Source: Telopea speciosissima (Eukaryota > Streptophyta > Magnoliopsida > Proteales > Proteaceae). Taken from it: a stretch of 64,000 nucleotides of DNA. Positions 10,670 to 22,200 of this stretch are shown here, piece by piece. The position numbers were made by a program, and so were the translations under genes. The notes beneath the pieces are model-generated. The model was not told the DNA's origin. It did not search any database and was given only the letters and a program-made list of their open reading frames with translations. The stretch covers positions 59,824,593-59,888,592 of the forward strand of contig NC_057923.1 of assembly GCF_018873765.1 (NCBI RefSeq), in the 5' to 3' direction. The first letter of the stretch is position 1; the number at the start of each line of letters is the position of its first letter.

Positions 10670-11491
10670 ATGAAACGAGGGGAAGTGATCCTACAGAGGA
10701 ACAGCAGCAACTGCAGAAGCAGCCAAAAGATCCTCCCTGCAAACTATGTGAGATCAACACCACTCACACCAGACACCAACGGTGTATCAGAGAGACCGCT
10801 CGTCCGTAAATACGGCGCCGCCGTATCGTTTACTTGGCCCAACAAAAGCATAAACGTATCAGTTCTTCTCCGATCACTCCTCCGCCTCATCTCACCGCCT
10901 TCCATAATCCCCACCGCCACGTGTCGTTGGTTGAGTATCCCATCCCGTTTCTCTCCGGCACCGTATCTAGGCCGTAAAGTCACCGGCACTCTCTTCGGTC
11001 ACAAAAAGGGCCACGTCAGCTTCGTGGTACAGGACCACCCCCGATCGGAACCGGTGATAATGTTGGAACTGGCCATGTCCACGTCGGCATTAGTGAAGGA
11101 GATGTCTTCGGGGCTCGTCAGGATTGCCCTCGAGTGTGATAAGGGCTCCACTTGTGGATCCGGTGGCCGGTCGTCGGTGAAGCTGTTTCAGGAACCCGTG
11201 TGGACTATGTACTGCAATGGAAGGAAGTGTGGATACGCTGTGTCTCGTACGTGTGGAGATTCGGATTGGTACGTGCTGAGCACAGTTCAGACGGTGTCGG
11301 TCGGTGCGGGTGTGATTCCGGAAGAGAAGAGCAGGATTGGTGACATCGGAAGTGTTTGGGAAGGGGAGCTTATGTACATGAGGGCTAGGTTCGAACGAGT
11401 CGTGGGGAGCCGTGACTCGGAAGCTTTTTATATGATGAACCCAGATGGAACCGGCGGACCCGATCTCAGTATATTATTCCTTAGAATCTGA
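10670..11491 (+). CDS. MIZU-KUSSEI 1-like protein (DUF617), intronless
   Basis: A single-exon frame of 273 residues. The conserved DUF617/MIZ1 domain spans about residues 104-273. It opens with VTGTLFGHKKGHVSF, continues through RSEPVIMLELAMSTSALV and SSGLVRIALEC, then EPVWTMYCNGRKCGYAVSR and ELMYMRARFERVVGSRDSEA, and ends DGTGGPDLSILFLRI. The N-terminal ~100 residues are basic and Ser-rich, as in the family. MIZ1 of Arabidopsis acts in root hydrotropism, at the endoplasmic reticulum; the role of this paralogue is inferred only at family level. The frame extends upstream to a GTG at 10,583, but that precedes the TATA-defined start, so the ATG at 10,670 is chosen. Foldback repeats lie on both sides. 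Confidence 0.92.
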   Translation: MKRGEVILQRNSSNCRSSQKILPANYVRSTPLTPDTNGVSERPLVRKYGAAVSFTWPNKSINVSVLLRSLLRLISPPSIIPTATCRWLSIPSRFSPAPYLGRKVTGTLFGHKKGHVSFVVQDHPRSEPVIMLELAMSTSALVKEMSSGLVRIALECDKGSTCGSGGRSSVKLFQEPVWTMYCNGRKCGYAVSRTCGDSDWYVLSTVQTVSVGAGVIPEEKSRIGDIGSVWEGELMYMRARFERVVGSRDSEAFYMMNPDGTGGPDLSILFLRI

Positions 11492-11869
11492 CACTGGAAG
11501 GCATACTCAGTTCAAAACTACTCCAAATTTGAAAGTGCGAACCCATAACGAGTCGGACTCGGACTCGGACATGAACAGGATTATAGATAGTGACTCAGTA
11601 ATTTGTAAGTTGTATTTCCATTATGTATCATCGGCTTTTTGGCGACTGCCTGTGTATACACACGCGCATGCACTGGAAAAGCACTTAAGCAAGAGTATTG
11701 GTATTTCCACGCATGCGTGTAGCCACCCATGATCACACCAGTATCTTATTATCCTATGATATAGGGGAGGATGGAGTTTCCATCTTCCATGTACCAAATG
11801 ATGACAAATAAATGTATTTGGTCTTGGAGACTGGAGAGGGTGCTTTCTGCATAGAAGTGGATGAAATTT

Positions 11870-12058
11870 GGATCCAGATCCTCTATGGTGCGTTGTTCGT
11901 AGCAGTCTGAGCTGCACAGACTGAGCCAAGCGCATAAAAATCGCCTTACCCTTGTCCAAACGCCTTGCCCGATCGAGGATAAGATGATCATTGCACGCGT
12001 GGCCTAATTTGCACCACATAGACCGCTACGGGCAGCTGCGCCATAGACGATTTGAATT
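11870..12058. repeat. GGATCC foldback repeat, unit c (inverted relative to b)
   Basis: Starts GGATCCAGATCCTCTATGG, matching the reverse complement of the right arm of unit b. Its right arm (reverse complement AAATCGTCTATGGCGCAGC) matches the left arm of unit b. The MIZ1-like gene therefore lies between oppositely oriented copies. Confidence 0.65.
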
Positions 12059-12231
12059 GATGAAATTTCATCCTACTATAGATTATGCTAGCTCGATTGT
12101 CCTAAAATTGTAATTTCATGTGATAATATACAAACCCAAATATCCAAGACTGAGGGAGCTCGATGCCTGTGTTGTGGGAACGAATGAGACACCCAAGCGT
12201 GTCCAAACTATGGCTGTTTTTAATTAATTAC

Positions 12232-12273
12232 ACAATAGTGTATATTTTCACCAGAAAAAAAAAACAATAGTGT
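12232..12273 (+). repeat. Very short oligo(A)-tailed insertion with 10-bp target repeats
   Basis: ACAATAGTGT at 12,232-12,241 and 12,264-12,273 flanks ATATTTTCACCAG plus an A run. This is the form of a drastically 5'-truncated target-primed retroposition product. An alternative is local duplication. Confidence 0.5.
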
Positions 12274-13399
12274 CTATAAAAGCAATGTTGCTTGTCACCA
12301 CGCACGTAACATCTAAAAAAGTCTACTCTGTGGGGTTGCATACTTGCATTTCAGTAGTTTGCGTGAAAATTTGAAAATTGGTTCTACATCATTACTTAGC
12401 TCATGAATTTAGCTCGTCTCCAGGGAGCCCAGCACGCCAGGGTACTTGGGTTGATAAAGTAATGATCATGACTTAGATGTTAATCTCAACCATTCTATGA
12501 TCTGTATTCTATCCAATATGCGTCTTTAAAACCTGAATCCAGATTCTTTCCAATGACGTCTAAAAACCACAGATCTCATATCATCCATGGGGTCGTCCTT
12601 TCCATGAATGTTTAAGTCGATCTTACATCATCCATGGGGTGGTGGGATCACCTACTTAAAGTCTTTGTGGCTATAGTTTGGTGTAGGTGGGTTTCGAATC
12701 TACCAATTAAGTTATTGGTCTCCTAACAGTTTCAGAACCAATTGATCAATTAAGAACCATTAGCATCAGAACAAATTCACATTCTAACCCTACATATGAT
12801 AGCATTCTTAAGACTTAAGATCAAACCCTTTATTTTTAGTTTTCATTTTAACTGTTATCACTTGTTTCATATGCTATTTTACCAAATATTTGACTGTTAA
12901 TTTAAACGTTCAATGTAAACGTCCACATAGGAATGTTAACTTGAGAACGTATACTTTAAAATAATCCTAACTTATGAGGGTGGTGGTGTTCCTACATATT
13001 AATTGAATCTAAAAAGAGGTAATATGGACTAATTCCGTGATTTGAGGAAAAATTGATGATTTGCATATCTCATGTGAATGAAATTAATATTATTGAATAA
13101 GTAGCATGTGTCAGAGATTTTTTTTTTTTTTTTGACTGCTTGGAACCGTTTAGGAATAGGAATCGACTCACACATTTGTTTATGGTCTTGGATCTTAGGT
13201 TTGTAACCGATTAACTTATTGGTCCAGTTATGGTCCTAACCCCTTACGGTTGGAACCGTTAAAAAACCGAACCAATTGACACCCCTATCCTCGATTTTAT
13301 TTTCCTTCCCTTTTCATGTCATTCTCTCATTTACATAGCTCGAGGTCAAGTTAGCAGACACACCCGCACGCCACCGTTAAAGGCACAAATAATAATCAA
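12274..13399. other. Intergenic, mostly unassigned; GGGTGTCAA-type end at about 13,290
   Basis: A T run at about 13,120-13,135 leads into sequence rich in GGAACCG motifs that ends AACCAATTGACACCCCTA, the terminus of the dispersed GGGTGTCAA family. No gene is supported. Confidence 0.35.
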
Positions 13400-13559
13400 G
13401 GGAGAAAGTTCTCTGTCCGAGAGTGTGGCCTACGCCAGCACTCCCATGAGTCTATCTCTCTCCTCCCCATGTGAAAAAACATCTCTGCCCCCTTGTTTTA
13501 AGGAGGAGAGAGATAGACACATGAGAGTACCCACACTCCCGTACAGAAAACTGCTTCTC
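13400..13559. mobile_element. MITE with 9-bp target duplication (Mutator-like)
   Basis: A 160-bp foldback: left GGGAGAAAGTTCTCTGTCC, right end (reverse complement) GAGAAGCAGTTTTCTGTAC. The arms continue with AGTGTGG and CATGAGTCTATCTCTC pairs. AATAATCAA flanks it exactly at 13,391-13,399 and 13,560-13,568. A 9-bp duplication points to the Mutator superfamily. Confidence 0.75.
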
Positions 13560-14096
13560 AATAATCAATCTAGGCCCAACACCGAACCACTTACTAACCA
13601 ATAGATAAGATTTTTCAGACTTTAACTGGTCAGTTTTGATCAAGCCTACCTGTGCGGGCCCTTTTGACACCCCTTCGAGGAAGCAAAACAAATAAAAAGA
13701 TGTTTATTGGAGGTGGAGAATCCAAGAAAGATTTTGTGACGTCCAATGAGGAGATACGTTTCCGAATCTCAAGTAGAACACTTTATACTGAATTGGCAAT
13801 TCTAAACCTTGTTCTGGTAGCACATTCTGTGATTGTATTGTCTTTATTTCAAATTCAAAATGAGTTTGAGTGGACCATCCAAATGGATCTTTGGATGATG
13901 ATATGATTATGACTAAGGATGTAAGTTTGTCTGGGCTAAGCTTGAGCCCATCTGAAGCTTGCCCGAAAATCTCAAGGCCTAAGCTGTGTTAGGGTAGGCA
14001 TTTCCAAACCTAGGATGAAGTTGAGTTTGGCTTGATTTGAGGTCATAGATTAAGACTGTGTTTGGTATGTAATCTCATTCTGAGAATGCACATGCC

Positions 14097-14189
14097 GGTT
14101 GTGTTTGGTATACATTCTAGGTTGATTTTACATTCTCGGATGATAAAAATAGTTGTTTTCTCGCAAAAGAATGCATATCAAACACAACC
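14097..14189. mobile_element. TGTGTTTGGTAT-type foldback MITE
   Basis: GGTTGTGTTTGGTATACATTCT and its inverted partner (AGAATGCATATCAAACACAACC on the plus strand) bound a small AT-rich loop. A related truncated start occurs near 43,440. No clear target duplication is visible. Confidence 0.5.
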
Positions 14190-14628
14190 TCCCATTCTCA
14201 GATTGTAGAATGCATTATTGAGTAAGAATAAAAACACTGTTTGTGCATATGTTGGCTAAAATGCACTGTTGATTTTAGAATGCATTTCATCGAACAATTC
14301 ATGGGCAACCTCGTAGCTCCATGGACGGTGCACAATTAGATGCTAATTCAAATCAATTAAAATAAACTTTGCAACAGCATTAACGATAAGCCAACAACCA
14401 AAAGGACAAAAGAACCAAAAATTGACCAGATTGCTTGATAGTTATTCGACATATGGAATGCTAACATGTCGATTTCTGATTGTTTGATAGATATTGGATA
14501 CCATGGATAAGCAATGTATAGTGTATTGGACTTTTTCTCAGCCATCCAAATCTTGATTATATAGATACTACCTGACATTGTATAATGTTTTTAAGTTGAA
14601 ACTCATCCTATGAAACAAATACAATAAG

Positions 14629-16719
14629 GGGAAATATCATCCCCCTCTAGGGGTGTCAATGGGTCGGGTTGGGCCGGGCTTGCCCTAAACCCTAACCCAA
14701 CCCTAAAAGCCTTAACCTAAACCCTGACCCGACCTGACTTTGCTAGGGCCAATAAACCCTCAACCCAGTCCCTACCCTGCCAGGGTTTTTCCTGACCCGA
14801 CCCGGCCCTGATTGACCCTGGTAGGGTCAGGTTGGCCCTAATTGACCCTGTCTTGACCCTGACCCTGATTTTGTCTGTAATCTCATGTGCCTTTAGGGCT
14901 TTTTTTTGTCATTTGCTTTTTAATTTTTTTATTAGGCTATATATATAAATAAATATTAGACCAATATATATATATATGCAATATTATATACTTATAATTA
15001 ATACAGGGTTGGGTTGGCCCGGGCCAGACTATAACTAAACCCAAACCTGCCCTCAGGGTTGAAAAATCAGGGTCGGGTCCGGACCGGGCTGAGGGCGGGT
15101 TGGGGCCAGCCGGGCTTTATTGACACCCGTATCCCCCTCCCCTCTAAATCAACCCAATACCCAAGTTTTGAAAAAATGATAATGCCCTCCCCTACTTTTT
15201 AAAGATTATATCAACCGTACCCTAACTGTTAAAAAACACCATTAAGTGATGACATGGCGATATGGCATGTCCAATTTTTCTAAAACCCCAGATTACCCTT
15301 AATCTATTTTATTTTCATTTTTACCCTCATCAATCCCAAAACCCCTTTTACAGTTTTACCCTTCATCGTGTTTCACCCCAAATCAAAATCCCTTTTTCGT
15401 TTCTTAATCTTCTTCTTCTTCTTCTTCTTCGCACGCCTCACACCTGAAGCATCAAAACAACGAACACCACCGCCGATCCTCTTCTTCATCGTCTTCTTCT
15501 GCCAGCACCACCTTCATAGCACCAGCGCCAACACCACCACACTGCCGCCGCCGATCTTCTTCTTCTCTTCTACTAAACCCGTCTGCTACTTTCATCATCT
15601 AAATGTAATCAAAACCCTTTTTTTCGTTTCTGTATCAACCCCTCCGAAGGCTGGACTGGCTATGTGCACGTCGGGATGCGCGTACGTACATATCCCGATC
15701 CGATTCACCGAAGTTGTTCTCCGCCTCCACTGTCAACTGTGTTCTGCTACTCTAGCTCTTGTTCCAACCCCCCCCCCCCCAAAAAAAAGATCCACTCCGG
15801 TATCATCGACGTAGCGAAACCATTTCTATTGGAAGATGGGCCGTTTTATCTAAAGAATGGAAAAAAAATTCTGTTAGATTATTCGCTTCTTTACTGTTAT
15901 AAATTACAAACATTACTTCAGTGGAATACTTGTTTCTTGTCTGTGGATAACAAATGCAAACGAATCACTCAATCAGAGTATTCAAATCCGGAAATTGTGT
16001 TGATCGAGGCTGAATTGTTGGAATTAAATTGTATTTGACCAGGCGAGTCAATTTAAGTTTTTTTTATGTGAATGAAAGCTTTTTAGTGGGAGTTCAGTGA
16101 GTAAGAGGACGATAGAGCAACTGGGTTATGAGATAAGGGATATGAGCAACCCTGAACTGTTGAGAGGTTACCCATCTCAACAATTTTTCTGAGGATTCGA
16201 AACTTGGCTTTGATGATTAGAGCTCACTGACGGGTGAGGGAGCGATTTCTGAGAATACGCATCTCCTTAGATTGTTCAATTCAAACAATCTTATTAATTT
16301 CTATAATGGTATCAACACCATCATCTTCGTTTTTTTATTTTTTGAGGAAGAAGAAGAAGAAATACAGAAACGAAAAAAAGAGGTTTTGATTTTGGAGGAA
16401 AACGATGAAAAATGAGTTTTGATTTTGGGGGAAAAGCAATGAAAAAGGGGTTTTGATTTGAGATGAAAAACGATGAAGGGTAAAATTGTAAAAGGGGTTT
16501 TGGGATTGATGAGGGTAAAAATGAAAATAAAATAGATTAAGGGTAATCTGAGGTTTGAGAAAAATTGGACATGCCATGTCATCACTTAATGACATTTTTT
16601 AACGGTTAGAATACGATTGATATAATCTTTAAAAAATAGCAGAGGGCATTATCATTTTTCAAAACTTGAATATTAGATTGATATTAAAGAAACTTTTAGG
16701 GAAGGGGATGATATTTCCC
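14629..16719. mobile_element. Long-TIR Mutator-like element 1, with nested hAT-like insertion
   Basis: Termini GGGAAATATCATCCCC and its inverted copy open long inverted repeats that can be followed for well over 150 bp (ACTTTTTAAAGATTATATCA, GTGATGACATGG, TTACCCTTAATCTATTTTA). The interior lacks a transposase. It holds a TTC-repeat and Pro-codon-rich stretch (15,400-15,600) shared with element 2, then unassigned single-copy-looking sequence (15,620-16,300). The nested element at 14,648-15,131 splits the left arm. Flanks (TACAATAAG / AATATGATA) do not show a convincing target duplication. Frames such as 15,368-15,814 are probably low-complexity artefacts. Confidence 0.75.
14648..15131. mobile_element. 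hAT-like GGGTGTCAAT element nested in Mutator-like element 1
   Basis: Termini TAGGGGTGTCAAT and ATTGACACCCGTA are inverted complements with one mismatch. An exact 8-bp duplication TCCCCCTC flanks it (14,640-14,647 and 15,132-15,139), diagnostic of hAT-class insertion. The interior is GGGTCGGGTT/AACCCTGACC-rich and noncoding, with an AT-rich centre. This copy anchors the GGGTGTCAA family seen elsewhere in the window. Confidence 0.8.
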
Positions 16720-16910
16720 AATATGATAAAGATAACGGAATATGTTTAAATTTTCTCTCCCTTCTGTACAAGTAAACTGATCCTACATTACATCAAACCA
16801 CAGAGGGGCTAGGTTATAAGAAGGGAGGGGTGGGGGGCGAGTCAAAATATAATATCTTGAGTTCAGAGAGTTGGAGTGTAGGACAACTCTTACAATAATC
16901 AAAAGACTTG

Positions 16911-18652
16911 GGGAAAATATCATCCCCTCCCCTCTACCCCTCCCCTCTACGTATCTATAATATCAATCCAATCCTCAAGTTTTGAATAATGATAACGCCC
17001 TTCCTTACTTTCCCAAGATTCTATCAACCTACTCTAACCGTTAAAAAACGTCATTAAGTACTGATGTGGCATGTATAAAATTTTTAAAATCCCAAAATAC
17101 CCTTAATATGTTTATAAAAAAAAAAACCCTTAAAATTCTATTCCCTTTTTGCCCTTTCATACTTTCTCTTCTGCGTTGTCTTCTTCCTCTGTGCTTCTTC
17201 TTCTTCTCCTTCTTCCGCCAGCACGTCAGCACCACCATCATCGCCACCACTGCCGCCTCCGATCCTCTTCCACCACCGCCACCACCACAGGGCAAAAGTG
17301 GGAAGTTGATATAAGAATTTGGAAAACCTAACCCTAGTTCTATGTATAACAAACAACCCGCTCCCCCTTTCCTTCCTTATTCATTCCTTCAGAAAGCCCT
17401 AAAACCCTGTGGCATCTCTATGTGTGTGTGTGTGCTTATGTGTGAGGAAGAAAGTGATTCACTGATGCGGATTATCTTCTAACATCTTTTTTATGAATCG
17501 ATATCAATACACGTTTCCCTCAAATTTTCCTTTACTTTCTCTGTTCTTGGTTATAGGTAATGTTCTGTTTTCAATAATGTTGATACGCTGGCGATGAGGC
17601 GCTGAAGTTGTGGAGCAGAGTGAAGCGGTTGTTGGCGGTAACAGAGAAGAAAGAATTGGTTACGTCGTGGTTGGGATACGATGAGAAATTGGTTACGGGT
17701 TTTGGTCGATAGAGCTTGAGAAGATGGAAGAAAGGAAGAAAAAAACCAGGATGGGAAGAGAAAGTGGGAAAGTGATTTCAATAGAAAAAAAAGAAGAAGA
17801 AATAGATTGGGATATGATAACGTCTGGAAAATAGAAGTAAAAAAATGGAAAATGGGAGAGGGTTCGGTGAGGTTTTGGTGGGATTTTTTAGAAAAACAGA
17901 AAGACAAAATAGAAAAATGAAGGAGAAAGTGGGTCAGTGGTAGTAGAATCAAAATGGGTTTCAAGAAATAGGAAACAAGGATGGGTTGTAGAGGTTTCAA
18001 GTTCGACTAGATGGAAATGGGGAATAGGAAGAAGGAATGAAGAATAAAAATGGAATGGATGGAAATGGATTTCAGTGGGGTTTCTGTTTTCGCCTCATCT
18101 TTTTTATGAATCGATTCAATACATGTTTCCCTCAAATTTTCCTTACGCTCCCACCTGCTCCATTTGGACTCCACATTTTCTTCTTCAATCCCCATGGTTT
18201 AAAAGTTAAAAACTTCGAATTGATGCGATTCCTTTATCAACCCTTAGAATTTAATCCAGAATCGGAATCTGGATCGGTCAGCGTGATTCCAATACGATCA
18301 AGGTCGGTGAGAAATTGGCCGGAACATGCCTTAACCCTAGTTTCAGCATAAGGCTCGGTCAAATTGCTGGCAGAGGAAGAAGAAGCAGCACAGAGAAAGA
18401 AAACGAAATGGGGAGAGACGATGCAAAAGGAAAAGTAGGGGAAGGTAAAAAGGGAATAAAATAATATTAAGGGTATTTTGGGGTTTTAAAAATTTTGCAC
18501 ATGCCACATCATCACTTAATGGTGATTTTTAGCGGTTAAGGTACGATTGATAGAATCTTGGGATAGTAGGAGAGGGTGTTAGCATTATTCAAAACTTGGG
18601 GATTGGGTTGATATTATGGATACTTAGAGGGGAGGGGGAATGATATTTTCCC
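16911..18652. mobile_element. Long-TIR Mutator-like element 2 (Pack-MULE-like)
   Basis: A 1,742-bp element with roughly 190-bp terminal inverted repeats starting GGGAAAATATCAT. Flanks AAAGACTTG (16,902-16,910) and AAAGACTTC (18,653-18,661) form a 9-bp duplication with one mismatch, as for Mutator elements. There is no transposase. The interior includes a CGCCAGCAC.../CCGCCTCCGATCCTCTTC region shared with element 1, 5'-UTR-like text (CCCTAACC, TG repeat at 17,421) and a long Phe/Leu/Ser-rich minus frame (17,551-18,000) of doubtful meaning. A segment at about 17,489-17,536 is repeated directly at about 18,101-18,145. Confidence 0.8.
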
Positions 18653-19010
18653 AAAGACTTCTCGAGAAACTTATTCAGCAAAAATTTTGAAACCTTCATT
18701 AGATATGTTGGGATTCAGGTAGATTTCACTGTTAAAAACTAGTCATAAAGGAATGAATGTTCCACGTCCTTATAAACCTTCACATCGGACAACTCACATT
18801 TGATATGAATTGTTATTTTTGTGTGGAAGGGAAGATTGTTGAGGTTTCACGTGAGAGCAACAATCTCACTTCAAATGTGAACAACCTGATCCTAACAAGA
18901 GACGAGAGAGAGAAACCTAGCCGAGTCAAGTCAAACACAAGTTGGGCTTAACTAAATTCAGAGCTGCAGTAGTTATGGGCTTTATTTGGACATGGGCTGG
19001 TTGTTAGCTC
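18653..19010. other. Intergenic between Mutator-like element 2 and the F-box gene promoter
   Basis: Nothing recognised apart from the promoter-proximal region of the next gene. Confidence 0.35.
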
Positions 19011-19020
19011 TATAAAATGT
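19010..19020 (+). promoter_or_regulatory. Candidate TATA box of the F-box/WD-40 gene
   Basis: TCTATAAAATG lies about 220 bp upstream of the ATG at 19,232. Spacing suggests a leader of roughly 190 nt. No other TATA-like word lies closer. Confidence 0.4.
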
Positions 19021-19231
19021 AACGGGCGTCGGGCCGGTGGGCCCACTGAAGTAAACCATCTTTTATTTCTGTCAAGTATCATGCGACGGACCTCCCTCCA
19101 GTGACCCAGTCTCCATTCCACTCTTTGGCAGCCGGGCAGCCCTGTCTGGGTTCGTAATCTTCTGACGGTTGTTCTCTGAACGCTAAAATTTTTTGGAATC
19201 TCGGTGGGAACTGGGAACTGGGGAGGCAGCA

Positions 19232-22200
19232 ATGAAACCACAGAAGCAGGCATTGAAGGAGAAGAGTAGCAGCTCAAGAGCGAGAAGTATTCAGTCCCTT
19301 GATACCGACCTTCTGTGCAGGATCTTCTCACTTGTCAACCCTTTCGATCTGGCCCGTTGTTCTTCTGTTTGTAAATTCTGGTTTGTCTTTCATCCAACGT
19401 CTTTTCTGAATGTTAGCCTTGAACTACCCGAAAATATTCACACGTCTTATTGATTCAACCTTTTACAATTAGAGATGAAGACGCTAAAAGCTACGGTTTT
19501 TTATTCTCCGCGCCCAATTTATAAATTTCACTTGATTTACGATCAATATGTTTGTTTTCAGTTCAATTTTGAGTTTGTCTTACTATGATTCAGGTGTCGG
19601 AGGATCTCTTTTTTTTGTGAATTGATAGCTCATGGACAAAATTCATGCATCGGAAGTTCGTTTTTGGGTGAATTGATTGGTTACGGTAATTGGATTATGC
19701 ACTACGGAGATATGGGGTATTCACGTTCTGATCAGGATTAATGTTTGGAATTGGGCTTCCCACGTTGAAATATGATACTTTGTAGAAGAAAGAAATGATT
19801 ATTGTTACGTGCTTGGTAGGAGAGATGACAGAAAATAGGGGAAGAAGAGATAACAAAGGATAATATGATAGGTTTGGTCTTAAGGGCGAAGCCATGACGC
19901 CTTGACTTTACTGAGGAAGCCGTCTTTTCTCAAAGAGAAAACATAAGAACCAATTACATTCAAAGTCTACTTTCCATTCCATCTCCTACCTATTTAATAG
20001 GATTTAAAACAGTTACACTACTAACACTATCTCATTTAACTCCACAAACTAATAGATAACTACACCATGCATGTCTATTTATCTAACTACACTAGTTAAT
20101 CATTGAATAAATTAAACAACTTTCCTAAATACTTGCACATCTCACGCCAACCCAATGCATGCACGTAACAATAATCCATCTTGAAGGCCTTTTCTAGTTT
20201 GAAGAAGGCTGTCTTTGGTAAATTATGTAATGGTTTGATGATCATAACAAAGGGTAGTAGCAGAGGAGAATTGTACATCCAAGTTAAAAAAACTAGGTGT
20301 AAATGCCATCCAAATTTGTATTGCCCATTGACAGTATTGTTGGAAGGGAAATATCTGGTGTCCAAAATAATAGGTGGAGATTTGGTGTGAACCAAAACTT
20401 TTCCTGTACTGTACATTTTGGTATTGGATAAGAGTGCTTTGGTCCAGAACTACATGGGGATCTTCAATGTGCGTATGGAGTATGGACTAGTTAGCTGATT
20501 ATAGAAAGAATCCTTAGGATTGGGAAGTAGAAGATTTGAAAAACCTACTGCAGCTTATTTTGAGTATTTCTGTGGACGTACTTACTCATAACTGCAGGAT
20601 CAATGGATTTTAATCCCGAAGCAGTGATTCTGTGGCTTGACTCATGCTTGGGGTTTATGTAAGGAAAAAAAAATGCGTATATTTTGATGGAGGAAAATTT
20701 GAAATTGTCCCCATGTGGTGTCCTTGGAGTTATATTATGAGATGGGGATGCCTACAAAAAAAATTCAAGATAGGAGGGTGTTCAATGATTGGAACCTTGC
20801 AGGGATGATAGATTAGTACGCTTTCCTTCCCCCACACCCCCCCCCCAAAAAAAAAATAATAAATAAATAAAATTATACCCATGATCCTTTTTGGGGTGGT
20901 ATAATGATACACCTGTACACCCTCTTTTGCTTATTGCAATACATAATTTACTTCGTGTATGTCATTGGCAATTAGGATCCTTGTTTGCGGGGGGGGGGGG
21001 GGAGGACTAAGATGCGAATGACCTCTAGTTGCACTTTGCAAACTACTCTGTTAGCACCTAATACAGGTTGTTAAAACTTTTTTGGTTTTGTAGAACATGA
21101 AGTCTTAGTTTCCTGTAATTGGCCATTACTATTTCTTCTAATTTAAATTTACTACATTTTTCTATGGAGCTATATGTTCTGGCTACATGCCTACATTGTT
21201 TCTTTACCCAAGTGTTAACCCTTTTTCCCTCCTTTCCAGGCACAATGTCATCAATACATCTAATATATTGAAGGCACTATATTACAAGCAGCAACATAGT
21301 TCAATGGGCCATTCCAATGTATCTGCTCGTCCCGAAACATCACTACAGATGCACCTTGAGAGCCTTGCTATGGAACAGCATAAGCTATCCTTACAAAATG
21401 GTTTTGTTTCTGTTGATCAATGGAAGGGTCACTCTGTTGGGTACTATTGATTTTCCTTACTATTTTATTTATGATAACATACCTCTATATGTTCTGTATC
21501 ACTAGTCACTACCTTTTGGAACTTTGAAGAATATGTTTGTCATGCTGTAAAATGTGTTATTATTTCAATCTTGTTTGTGAAACTCTTCGTTACTTAATTT
21601 TTGCATCCAAAACTCCATTTCTTTCTGACTGTTCCTAGATTTACCATACTAAGTGGAGCTTGTACTAGGAAATAGGGTTCTTTTCTTGTTGATCAAAAAC
21701 ATCAATGTGTTGCTTCATTGGAGCGAGTCGTATTATATATTTGATCTTATTGTAAAATTTGAGGTAGCTCATGGCTACCATGTTTTATGGTTAAAAATGC
21801 CAATAATAGTATATTTCTAGTATTTCTCTGTCTTGTCGTGTAAATGCATATATAACAACGAAAATCAATTGATCAAAAGCTGCTATGGTTTAGCAGTTAA
21901 CTTCCTTGTGATGGAAAGAAGCACGTGAACAAAGTACAAGAGGAAGGCACTGAGAAGTATCCAAGCTGGACAACGATATTCTAGCAGGCTTGTTGTCTCA
22001 CATGTCAACCTTGAGGCTGAATGGGTGGCAAAGGAATTTGGAGGAGATTCAATCGGTGAAATTGCAAAAATTGCTTTTTGTGCCACCAGTTCCCATATTT
22101 GGTATGAGAGGAACCTCAGAGATTTTAGAGACAAGACAAGACCCAAACTCCATTTGATATCCAGTCGGATGTTAAAGCCAGATGCAATGGTAGGGATCTG

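Noticed and set aside
11445-12019. Frames downstream of the MIZ1-like stop on both strands
   Set aside because: They run through the 3' UTR and foldback unit c without any domain.
15768-15789. C-run followed by A-run (also near 20,838 and 28,739)
   Set aside because: It resembles the tails of the micro-insertions, but no flanking direct repeats are visible at these three sites, so retroposition cannot be claimed.
15368-16038. Long Phe/Pro-rich plus-strand frames inside Mutator-like element 1
   Set aside because: Built from TTC and CCACC repeats between inverted termini; no recognisable domain.
17551-18000. 149-codon minus frame inside Mutator-like element 2
   Set aside because: Phe/Leu/Ser low complexity, no homology recognised, lies within a transposon.
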